From: an uncultured Clostridia bacterium
GTDB lineage: Bacteria > Bacillota > Clostridia > Oscillospirales > Oscillospiraceae
Direction: 5' to 3'
NCBI GenBank assembly: GCA_937915065.1
Contig: CALDMR010000131.1
Coordinates: 1 to 7,356 of the forward strand
DNA: 7,356 nt
Below, piece after piece: positions 1 through 6,665 of this stretch. The notes beneath the pieces were generated by a model that was given only the letters and a program-made list of their open reading frames with translations, ran no database searches and was not told the DNA's origin. The position numbers were made by a program, and so were the translations under genes. Position 1 is the stretch's first letter. Each line of letters starts with the position of its first letter.

Positions 1-690
1 AACAATGGGATACCCATCCGCATTGGCGTGAACGGCGGAAGCTTGGAAAAGCCCTTGCTGCGTAAGTACGGCGGCGTAACGGCGGAAGCCCTGGCGGAAA
101 GTGCCTGGGGCCATATCCGGCTGCTGGAAAAATTTGATTTTGAGGATATCTGCATTTCCGTGAAATGCTCCAGCGTACCGGTGACCATGGCGGCATACCG
201 CCTGCTCCATGAGCAGTGTGATTATCCGCTGCACCTGGGGGTGACGGAAGCGGGCACGCCGAAACAGGGCGTGATCAAATCTGCCATGGGGATCGGCGGC
301 CTGCTGTGCATGGGCATCGGTGATACGCTGCGGGTCACGCTGACGGCGGATCCGGTGGAGGAGATTGCTGTGGCCAAGGATATTCTCAAGGCTGCGGGAC
401 TGCGGCAGGAGGGGGTCAATTTGATCGCCTGCCCCACCTGCGGCCGGACGAAGATCGATTTGATTCCCATGGCCGGGGAGGTAGAACGGCGTTTGGCGGG
501 GTGCCGGAAGAATATCACCGTGGCGGTGATGGGGTGCGTGGTGAACGGCCCCGGCGAGGCCGCTGCCGCCGATGTGGGCATTGCCGGCGGAAATGGCGAA
601 GGGCTGGTGTTCCGCAAGGGCGAGGTGCTCCGCAAAGTGCCTCAGGAGCAGTTGGTAGACGCTCTGATGGAGGAAATTGAAAAGTTGTAA
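1..690 (+). CDS. ispG: 4-hydroxy-3-methylbut-2-en-1-yl diphosphate synthase, 5'-truncated
   Basis: This is the C-terminal part (229 codons) of IspG/GcpE, the iron-sulfur enzyme of the MEP isoprenoid pathway. It reductively converts 2-C-methyl-erythritol 2,4-cyclodiphosphate to HMBPP in the cytoplasm. The frame is open from base 1, so the gene starts upstream; the in-frame GTG at 28 lies inside the conserved IRIGVNGGSLE segment and is not a start. Family motifs seen are GIGDTLRVTLTADP, ACPTCGR and MGCVVNGPGE. The three cysteines (codons at 430, 439 and 535) and the glutamate (codon at 556) match the residues that ligate the [4Fe-4S] cluster in characterised IspG. Family members are usually about 350-370 residues, so roughly the first third or more is missing. 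The TAA stop is 36 nt before polC with no hairpin between them, which suggests co-transcription. Identification is firm. Confidence 0.97.
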   Translation, partial: NNGIPIRIGVNGGSLEKPLLRKYGGVTAEALAESAWGHIRLLEKFDFEDICISVKCSSVPVTMAAYRLLHEQCDYPLHLGVTEAGTPKQGVIKSAMGIGGLLCMGIGDTLRVTLTADPVEEIAVAKDILKAAGLRQEGVNLIACPTCGRTKIDLIPMAGEVERRLAGCRKNITVAVMGCVVNGPGEAAAADVGIAGGNGEGLVFRKGEVLRKVPQEQLVDALMEEIEKL

Positions 691-726
691 GAGCAGTAGA
701 GATAGCGCGAAGGAGTTAATATCTGC

Positions 727-3700
727 ATGAGCAAAACCATTCCATTTTTCGACTTGTTTTCTGATTATATTCCCAGCCGCGAGCTGCGCATCCTGCTGAT
801 GGAGGTGCTGATCGAGGAAGCCGCCATCGACCAGAAGGCGCTGACCATGGAGATCAAACTGATTTCCCGGGAAACGCTGCCGGAGGGAGCGGTGGAGCAG
901 GTGCAGCAGGAGCTGGGACAGCTGTATCGGCTGCAGCAAGTACATATATCTGTGCGCGTGGCTGCTCCGGAACCGAAAAAGAAAGCCGAAGCGCCCGCGG
1001 AGAAGCGAAGCGGCAGAGCCAATGCAGTTTCCGGCGATGAGAGCGTGATCCTGGGCGGCCCGATTACGGCCAATGTGGTTTCCATGAGCAGTCTCAGCCT
1101 GAAGATGCCCACCTTTGCCGTTACGGGCCGGGTGTTTGCCGAGGAGACCTATGAAACCCGCCGCCCCGGCGTGTGGTGCCTGTCCTTTGATATGACGGAT
1201 AACGAGGGCAGCGTGCGGGTGATCAAATATTTGAAAGAAAAAGAAATGGAGGCCCTGCGGGGCAAAATCCAGGTGGATATGTATCTGACGGTGCAGGGCC
1301 GCATGAAGCTGACCCGTGACGGTATGGATTTGCAGATGGAACCCTACTCGATCTGCCTGGCGTCCCATGCCGACCGCATGGACAATGCGCCCCAAAAACG
1401 GGTGGAACTGCACCTGCATACCCGCATGTCCAATATGGATGCGCTGACGGATACGAAAAAGGCGGTCAAAACGGCCATTCGTTGGGGGCATCCTGCCATC
1501 GCCATTACAGACCACGGCGTGGTGCAGTCTTTTCCGGACGCAGCCTCTGCTGCTGGCGGTAAGATCAAGATCATTTATGGCGTGGAAGCCTATTTCGTCA
1601 ATAATCTGGACGACCGGTTGGCGGTCCACGGGGCGCAGGACTGCGCATTTGAAGATGAAATTGTTTGCTTTGACATTGAAACCACGGGATTGAATGTAAA
1701 GTATGAAGCCATTACAGAGATTGGCGCAGTAGTATTAAAGAACGGGGAGATCACAGAAACCTTTCAAACCTTTGTCAATCCGAACCGGCGGCTGACGCCG
1801 GAGATCATTGGTTTGACCGGCATTACGGATGACATGCTGAAAGATGCGCCTCAACCGAAAGAAGCGCTGCAGGCCTTCCTCGATTTTGTGGGCGGGCGTC
1901 CGCTGGCGGCCCATAATGCGGAATTTGATATCGGTTTCATCCGTAAGGGCTGCCAGCGGGAGGGGCTGCCCTTTGATCCCACCTATATCGACTCGCTGAT
2001 CCTGGCCCAGAATCTTTTGCAGGATCTGACCCATTTCAAACTGGACACAGTGGCAGAGCGGCTGAAGCTGCCGGCATTCAACCACCACCGGGCCAGTGAT
2101 GACGGCGCAACGGTGGGCTATATGCTGGTGCCCTTTTTTGAGATGCTCCGGGAGCGGGGGCTGCACCGGATTCAGGAGATCAACGAGGAGATGCTGAAAC
2201 TGCGGCCCCTGGGAAAAGCCCACCGGCGTCCCCGGCATATGATCTTGCTGGCCAAGAATAAACTGGGCATGCATAATCTCTATAAGCTGATCTCCATGTC
2301 CAACCTGAAATATTTTAAGCGTCAGCCCATCATTCCCAAAACGGAACTGGTGAAATGGCGCGAGGGCTTGATCGTTGGCGCCGCCTGTGAAGCGGGCGAA
2401 CTGTTTCAGGCTGTGATCGACCATAAGGGCTGGGATGAGCTGAAGCGTATCGCTTCGTTTTACGACTATTTGGAGATTCAGCCCCTGTGCAATAATATGT
2501 TTATGCTGCGCCAGGGCAAGGTGAGATCCGTTGAGGAATTGAAGGAGTTCAACCGCATCATTGTTCGGCTGGGCGAGGAATTGGGCAAGCCCGTGGTGGC
2601 CACCGGCGACGTGCATTTTCTGAATCCTGATGACGAGGTTTACCGCCACATCCTGTTGGCCAGCAAGAAATTTGACGATGCCGATTCAGAGCTTCCGATC
2701 TATTTCAAGACCACGGATGAAATGTTGGCGGAATGCGCCTACCTCGGGGAAGAAAAAGCCCTTGAAGTGGTGGTTACCAATCCCAATCTGATTGCGGATC
2801 AAGTGGAGGATATTCAGCTGCTGCCCAAGGGCCAGCTGTTCCCGCCCCGGCTGGAGAATTCCCGCGAAGATCTTTACAATTTGGTGTGGGGTAAAGCACA
2901 TGAGCTTTACGGAGAAGAACTGCCGAAGATTGTGCAGGATCGCCTGGATACGGAGATGAATTCCATTCTGGGCCGCGGTTATGACGTGATTTATATGTCT
3001 GCCCAGAAGCTGGTGCAGCGCTCGTTGGAAAATGGCTACCTGGTAGGTTCCCGTGGCAGTGTGGGCTCCTCCTTGGTGGCGTATATGTCCGGTATTACCG
3101 AGGTCAATTCGCTGCCGCCCCATTACCGCTGCCCCCAGTGCAAGCATAGTGAGTTTATTTTGGATGGTTCCTATGGCTGCGGCGCGGATATGCCGGACAA
3201 AACCTGCCCGGAGTGCGGCGCGTTGTATGTGAAAGACGGGTTTTATATCCCATTTGAAACCTTTCTGGGCTTCGGCGGTGATAAGGTGCCTGATATCGAT
3301 CTGAACTTCTCCGGTGAATATCAGGCCCGGGCGCACCGCCACGCCATCGAAATGTTTGGTGAAACCCAGGTGTTCCGCGCGGGCACCATTGGTACCCTGG
3401 CCGATAAAACGGCCTATGGATACGTCCGAAAGTTTCTGGAAGAGCGCAGCATGACGGCGGGCAGGGCGGAGGAAAACCGCCTCACCCAGGGCATTGTGGG
3501 CGTGCGCCGCACAACGGGACAGCATCCTGGCGGTCTGGTGGTTGTGCCTGACGATATGGAGATCGAGGATTTCTGCCCGGTGCAGCACCCGGCAGACGCG
3601 GCGGACAGCGATACTGTCACCACCCATTTTGAATACCACTGTATGGAAGATAACCTGCTGAAGCTGGATATGCTGGGCCACGATGACCCGACGATCGTGC

Positions 3701-4725
3701 GCATGCTGGAAGATCTGACGGGGGTGAATGCCCGCGAGATTCCGCTGGACGATCAGGATACCATGAGCATTTTTACATCCTCGAAGATCCTGGGCTACGA
3801 GAATGATGCGATTTTGGGGCCCACGGGGGCAGTGGCTATCCCTGAGTTCAACACCCGTTTTACCCGCCAGATGCTGGAGGATACCCAGCCCAAGGATTTC
3901 AATACCCTGGTGCGTCTGTCTGGCTTCTCCCACGGTACCGATGTGTGGTTGGGCAATGCCCGGGATCTGATTGTGAATAAAACCGCCACCGTTGCCGAGA
4001 CTGTGGGCTGCCGCGACGATATTATGATCTATCTGATCTCCCTGGGCATGGATGCCAAAATGAGCTTTAAGATCATGGAGGCTGTGCGAAAGGGCAAGGT
4101 CAAAAAGGGCGGCTTCCAGGAGGGCTGGGTCGAGGCCATGCAGGAGCACAATGTGCCGGCCTGGTACATCGAGTCTCTGGCCAAGATCGGTTACCTGTTC
4201 CCCAAGGCCCACGCCGTGGCCTATGTTATGATGGCTTTCCGTATTGCCTGGTTCAAAGTCCATGAACCGCTGGCGTTCTATGCGGCCTTTTTCTCTATCC
4301 GCGCCAAGGCGTTCGACGCGGAATATTGCTGCGCGGGCCTGGATGCTGTGAAGCAGAAACTACTGGAGATCATGAATAACAAAGAAGCCAGCGCCGTGGA
4401 GCAGGATTTGGCCACTACGCTGGAAGTATGCTATGAGTTCTATTTGAGGGGCTTCCATTTTGAACCCATTAGTATTTATGAATCCGACGCGACCCGTTTC
4501 GTCGTGTGCGAAAAGGGATTGATCCCGCCCTTTGTGGCGGTGCGCGGTTTGGGCGAAGCGGCAGCGCTGGCCACAGTGGAACAGCGCAAGGGCAAGCATT
4601 TTGTGTCGGTGGAGGAATTCTCCATGTGCTGCAATAAATTGTCCAAAAGCCATATTGAGGCGCTGCGGGGACTGGGGTCTTTTGCAGGTATGCCGGATAC
4701 CAGTCAGATTTCTCTGTTTGGGTAA
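727..4725 (+). CDS. polC: PolC-type DNA polymerase III alpha subunit
   Basis: This 1332-residue protein is the replicative DNA polymerase of Firmicutes, with built-in proofreading. Domains in order: N-terminal domain (about 1-80), Lys/Ala/Pro-rich linker (about 81-105), OB fold (about 128-213), first half of the PHP domain (H229, H231, D262, H263, E287), DnaQ-like 3'-5' exonuclease inserted in PHP (about 310-480), second half of PHP (H504, D628, H630), then the polymerase core. The exonuclease has DIETTG (D316, E318), HNAEFD (D401) and HHRASDD (H454, D459), an intact DEDDh set. The core has VGSRGSVGSS (773-782), zinc knuckle C802/C805/C827/C830, palm aspartates D856 and D858 in PDIDLNFSGEY, and D981 in LKLDMLGHDD. 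Helix-hairpin-helix-like sequence precedes a terminal QISLF, which resembles a beta-clamp binding motif. The ATG start is supported by AGGAG at 711-715 and by in-frame stops at 697 and 703. The protein is about 100 residues shorter than B. subtilis PolC, with the loss N-terminal. Confidence 0.98.
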   Translation: MSKTIPFFDLFSDYIPSRELRILLMEVLIEEAAIDQKALTMEIKLISRETLPEGAVEQVQQELGQLYRLQQVHISVRVAAPEPKKKAEAPAEKRSGRANAVSGDESVILGGPITANVVSMSSLSLKMPTFAVTGRVFAEETYETRRPGVWCLSFDMTDNEGSVRVIKYLKEKEMEALRGKIQVDMYLTVQGRMKLTRDGMDLQMEPYSICLASHADRMDNAPQKRVELHLHTRMSNMDALTDTKKAVKTAIRWGHPAIAITDHGVVQSFPDAASAAGGKIKIIYGVEAYFVNNLDDRLAVHGAQDCAFEDEIVCFDIETTGLNVKYEAITEIGAVVLKNGEITETFQTFVNPNRRLTPEIIGLTGITDDMLKDAPQPKEALQAFLDFVGGRPLAAHNAEFDIGFIRKGCQREGLPFDPTYIDSLILAQNLLQDLTHFKLDTVAERLKLPAFNHHRASDDGATVGYMLVPFFEMLRERGLHRIQEINEEMLKLRPLGKAHRRPRHMILLAKNKLGMHNLYKLISMSNLKYFKRQPIIPKTELVKWREGLIVGAACEAGELFQAVIDHKGWDELKRIASFYDYLEIQPLCNNMFMLRQGKVRSVEELKEFNRIIVRLGEELGKPVVATGDVHFLNPDDEVYRHILLASKKFDDADSELPIYFKTTDEMLAECAYLGEEKALEVVVTNPNLIADQVEDIQLLPKGQLFPPRLENSREDLYNLVWGKAHELYGEELPKIVQDRLDTEMNSILGRGYDVIYMSAQKLVQRSLENGYLVGSRGSVGSSLVAYMSGITEVNSLPPHYRCPQCKHSEFILDGSYGCGADMPDKTCPECGALYVKDGFYIPFETFLGFGGDKVPDIDLNFSGEYQARAHRHAIEMFGETQVFRAGTIGTLADKTAYGYVRKFLEERSMTAGRAEENRLTQGIVGVRRTTGQHPGGLVVVPDDMEIEDFCPVQHPADAADSDTVTTHFEYHCMEDNLLKLDMLGHDDPTIVRMLEDLTGVNAREIPLDDQDTMSIFTSSKILGYENDAILGPTGAVAIPEFNTRFTRQMLEDTQPKDFNTLVRLSGFSHGTDVWLGNARDLIVNKTATVAETVGCRDDIMIYLISLGMDAKMSFKIMEAVRKGKVKKGGFQEGWVEAMQEHNVPAWYIESLAKIGYLFPKAHAVAYVMMAFRIAWFKVHEPLAFYAAFFSIRAKAFDAEYCCAGLDAVKQKLLEIMNNKEASAVEQDLATTLEVCYEFYLRGFHFEPISIYESDATRFVVCEKGLIPPFVAVRGLGEAAALATVEQRKGKHFVSVEEFSMCCNKLSKSHIEALRGLGSFAGMPDTSQISLFG

Positions 4726-4735
4726 AAGAAATGAG

Positions 4736-4766
4736 GGAGGGCAGCCACCGGCGGCCCTCCTTTTTT
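4736..4766 (+). terminator. Rho-independent terminator of the ispG-polC unit
   Basis: The arms GGAGGGC (4736-4742) and GCCCTCC (4754-4760) pair perfectly over 7 bp. Beyond one A/G mismatch the stem continues with GCC/GGC (4744-4746 with 4750-4752), closing on a 3-nt loop. Six T residues follow directly (4761-4766). The hairpin begins 10 nt after the polC stop and ends just before the his promoter, so it should insulate the his genes from polC transcription. Confidence 0.93.
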
Positions 4767-4767
4767 G

Positions 4768-4796
4768 TTGACAGAGGGGCTTTACTATGCTAATAT
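4768..4796 (+). promoter_or_regulatory. Sigma-A-type promoter of the his operon
   Basis: A consensus -35 hexamer TTGACA lies at 4768-4773. After a 17-nt spacer comes TAATAT at 4791-4796, which matches the TATAAT consensus at 4 of 6 positions. The sequence TATG at 4786-4789, one base before the hexamer, forms an extended -10 element that would compensate for the imperfect hexamer. Transcription would start near 4802-4804, giving a leader of roughly 33 nt before hisZ. The start site is inferred, not observed. Confidence 0.85.
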
Positions 4797-4802
4797 ATTA
4801 GC
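4789..4802. promoter_or_regulatory. Perfect 14-bp palindrome over the his -10 element, candidate operator
   Basis: GCTAATATATTAGC equals its own reverse complement over all 14 bases and symmetry stops at the flanking bases. It covers the whole -10 hexamer and reaches the predicted transcription start, where a bound dimeric repressor would block RNA polymerase. The palindrome is seen directly; the operator role is inferred. TrpR-family regulators annotated HisR/YerC have been proposed to control his genes in Gram-positive bacteria and are one candidate, but I cannot match the site to a known motif. Part of the symmetry could come by chance from the AT-rich -10 region, although the GC ends make that less likely. 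Confidence 0.5.
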
Positions 4803-4822
4803 GAATTAAAGTCAAACCGTTT

Positions 4823-4829
4823 GGGAGGG
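4823..4829 (+). promoter_or_regulatory. Ribosome binding site of hisZ
   Basis: GGGAGGG, containing the core GGAGG at 4824-4828, sits 7 nt (counted from the core) before the ATG at 4836. This settles the hisZ start: the frame is also open from a TTG at 4821, but that codon would place the Shine-Dalgarno sequence inside the gene. The next in-frame ATGs at 4845, 4848 and 4851 are spaced less well. Confidence 0.9.
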
Positions 4830-4835
4830 ATTTTT

Positions 4836-6020
4836 ATGGCGCCGATGATGATGCATACGCCCGAGGGAACACGGGATTTGCTGTATGGCGAATGCCTGCT
4901 GCGCCGGATGGTGCAGCAGCGGCTGACTGAAACGTTCCGCCGCTTTGGATATAGCGAGATTGCCACCCCAGTGGTGGAGTATTACGATGTGTTTTCCAAG
5001 GCGGGCAGCGATGTGCCCCAGGAGGGAACCTTGAAAATGATTGATCGCAGCGGTCGGATCTTGGTGCTGCGGCCGGACTGTACGCTGCCCATTGCCCGCG
5101 TGACGGCCACGCGTCTGAAACATGAACCTTTGCCGCGGCGGCTGTATTACAGTGAAACAATCTTTCGGGCCACTACGGCCAACGCCGGCCATATGGGAGA
5201 GATCGACCAGTGCGGCATTGAGCTGATCGGCGCCGCCGGCCAGCGCGCCGATGCCGAGGCGGTGGCACTTTCCCTGGAAGGATTGAAAAATTGCGGTTTG
5301 ACGCATTATCGGATCGAATTGGGTCATGCGGCGTTCTTCAAGGCTCTGGCCGATGAATTGGAAACGGATGAAGACACAGTGGAATCCATCCGCTCTTTGA
5401 TCGAGCAGAAGAGTTTTGCAGCGTTGGATGATCTGCTGCGGGAGCGTTTTTCTCAAAAAGCGTCCTACCGGGCCCTGCGCCGGCTGTCCCGCTTGTTCGG
5501 CGGGGTGGAGGTGCTGGATGAAGCCCGCAGTCTGACGGACAATCCTGCGGCCCTGCAGGCTCTGGACGAATTGGCGGCGGTGTATGAAGAACTGTGCGCC
5601 GCCGGCTGGGGGCAGTATGTGGGGTTTGACCTGGGCTTGGTGCATCAGATCGATTATTACACCGGGCTTGTCTTCTGCGGTTATGTGGAGGGCTCTGGCC
5701 ATGTGGTTGTGACCGGAGGGCGGTATGACGCGCTGATGGAAAAATTCGGCCGCAGCGCCCCGGCGACCGGCTTTGCCATTGATGTGGACGGCGTGGCTGC
5801 GGCATTGCCCGAAGCGGAGCAGAAACCGGCCGAAAAACTGGTGCATTATGAAATCGGCCGGCTGGCCGCAGCCATGGCGCTGCAGCAGGCTGCGCCGGAG
5901 GGGGCGGTGGAGCTTTCCTGCTGCGCCACCGTGGAAGGGAGCCGCGCCCTGGCCCGCAAAAAGGGCATTGCCGCCCTGGTGATTCTGACCGCCGGCGGCA
6001 TGACGGAAGAGGCCATCTGA
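4836..6020 (+). CDS. hisZ: ATP phosphoribosyltransferase regulatory subunit HisZ
   Basis: HisZ is a histidyl-tRNA synthetase paralogue that aminoacylates no tRNA. It joins short-form HisG to make active, histidine-inhibited ATP phosphoribosyltransferase in the cytoplasm. The protein has 394 residues from the chosen ATG. Class II synthetase-like features are the N-terminal TPEGTRDLL, RPDCTLPIAR (79-88), a motif 2-like region ending in IFR (R111), DYYTG (273-277) and TGGRYDAL (from 293). It is HisZ rather than HisS for three reasons. The catalytic arginine of the synthetase signature RGLDYY is replaced (VHQIDYY, H270). The motif 3 region reads GFAIDVDGV, without the arginine of GLER. Only about 70 residues follow, with no typical anticodon-binding domain. 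It is the first gene behind the his promoter and lies 14 nt upstream of hisG, its expected partner. Length is normal for HisZ. Confidence 0.95.
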   Translation: MAPMMMHTPEGTRDLLYGECLLRRMVQQRLTETFRRFGYSEIATPVVEYYDVFSKAGSDVPQEGTLKMIDRSGRILVLRPDCTLPIARVTATRLKHEPLPRRLYYSETIFRATTANAGHMGEIDQCGIELIGAAGQRADAEAVALSLEGLKNCGLTHYRIELGHAAFFKALADELETDEDTVESIRSLIEQKSFAALDDLLRERFSQKASYRALRRLSRLFGGVEVLDEARSLTDNPAALQALDELAAVYEELCAAGWGQYVGFDLGLVHQIDYYTGLVFCGYVEGSGHVVVTGGRYDALMEKFGRSAPATGFAIDVDGVAAALPEAEQKPAEKLVHYEIGRLAAAMALQQAAPEGAVELSCCATVEGSRALARKKGIAALVILTAGGMTEEAI

Positions 6021-6034
6021 AGGGAGGAACTGAA

Positions 6035-6664
6035 ATGCATCGTTTACAGATTGCGCTGACAAAGGGGCGGCTTCAAGAACAATCCGTGGAGCTGTTTGAG
6101 AAGGCGGGGATTGACTGCACCCCCATCCGGGAGCCGGGCCGCCGCCTGATCCACCGTTTGCCCAATTATCCCATGGATGCCTTTTTGGCTAAGGACCCGG
6201 ATGTGATTACCTATGTGGAGCACGGCGTCTGCGATTTGGGCATTGTGGGCAAGGATACGATCCTGGAAAAGGGGCATTCCTTTTATGAGGTGCTGGATCT
6301 GGGGTTCGGCCGGTGCAAATTTGCCCTGGCGGGGCCGAAAGATCGGGATTTTTACGCAGGTTACCACACCCGTACCATTGCCAGCAAATACCCCAATGTG
6401 ACCCGGGCTTTTTTTGATAAAAAAGGCATGGATGTCAACATTATTAAAATTGAGGGCTCGGTGGAGCTGGCGCCCATTGTGGGATTGGCAGACGCCATCG
6501 TTGACATTGTGGAAACCGGCGCAACGCTGAAGGCCAATGGCCTGGAGGTGTTGGAGGATGTGGCGCCCATCAGCGCCCGGCTGATCGTCAATAGCGCCAG
6601 TATGAAATTATATAAGCCGGAGATCACCGCTTTGATCGAAATCCTGGAAAAGGAGCTCAACTGA
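6035..6664 (+). CDS. hisG: ATP phosphoribosyltransferase catalytic subunit, short form
   Basis: HisG catalyses the first committed step of histidine synthesis: ATP plus PRPP gives phosphoribosyl-ATP and diphosphate. At 209 residues this is the short form, which lacks the C-terminal histidine-binding regulatory domain of the long form and relies on HisZ, encoded just upstream. Visible family motifs are the N-terminal IALTKGRLQEQ, YVEHGVCDLGIVGKD in the middle, and the PRPP-binding signature region from EGSVELAPIVGLADAIVD through VETGATLKANGL. The ATG has a good GGAGG at 6023-6027 with a 7-nt gap, in the 14-nt space after hisZ. The TGA stop is separated by one base from the hisD start, which suggests translational coupling. 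Nothing is missing or truncated. Confidence 0.97.
   Translation: MHRLQIALTKGRLQEQSVELFEKAGIDCTPIREPGRRLIHRLPNYPMDAFLAKDPDVITYVEHGVCDLGIVGKDTILEKGHSFYEVLDLGFGRCKFALAGPKDRDFYAGYHTRTIASKYPNVTRAFFDKKGMDVNIIKIEGSVELAPIVGLADAIVDIVETGATLKANGLEVLEDVAPISARLIVNSASMKLYKPEITALIEILEKELN
6651..6655 (+). promoter_or_regulatory. Ribosome binding site of hisD inside the hisG 3' end
   Basis: AGGAG within an AAAAGGAG run lies 10 nt before the ATG at 6666 and is part of the last hisG codons. It supports the hisD start and fits termination-reinitiation across TGATATG, where the hisG stop and hisD start are separated by a single T. Confidence 0.75.
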
Positions 6665-6665
6665 T

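Noticed and set aside
28..30. GTG as the start of ispG
   Set aside because: The upstream in-frame codons encode the conserved GIPIRIG segment of IspG, so the gene enters from outside the window.
691..726. Possible terminator or promoter between ispG and polC
   Set aside because: No stable inverted repeat with a T-run and no -35/-10 pair is visible; only the polC ribosome binding site can be supported.
1735..2649. Reverse-strand open frame of 304 codons opposite the PolC exonuclease and PHP regions
   Set aside because: It is a shadow of polC with no domain or start signals of its own.
2686..4263. Reverse-strand open frame of 525 codons inside polC
   Set aside because: It lies wholly within a gene whose + strand product has every PolC motif. 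Its translation shows no recognisable domain, and GC-rich codon use in polC readily leaves the opposite strand free of stops.
4532..4771. Small + strand open frame across the polC 3' end and terminator
   Set aside because: It is out of frame with the conserved PolC C-terminus, runs through the terminator hairpin and has no convincing ribosome binding site.
4821..4835. TTG start for hisZ five codons upstream
   Set aside because: It would encode the Shine-Dalgarno sequence itself as protein; ATG 4836 has ideal spacing.
4726..4835. Riboswitch, small RNA or mobile-element remnant in the largest gap
   Set aside because: The terminator, promoter, palindrome and ribosome binding site account for most of the 110 nt and leave no room for a structured RNA or insertion-sequence ends.
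4812..6062. Reverse-strand open frame of 416 codons opposite hisZ
   Set aside because: It mirrors hisZ almost exactly and its translation resembles no protein family I know. No promoter or ribosome binding site supports it.
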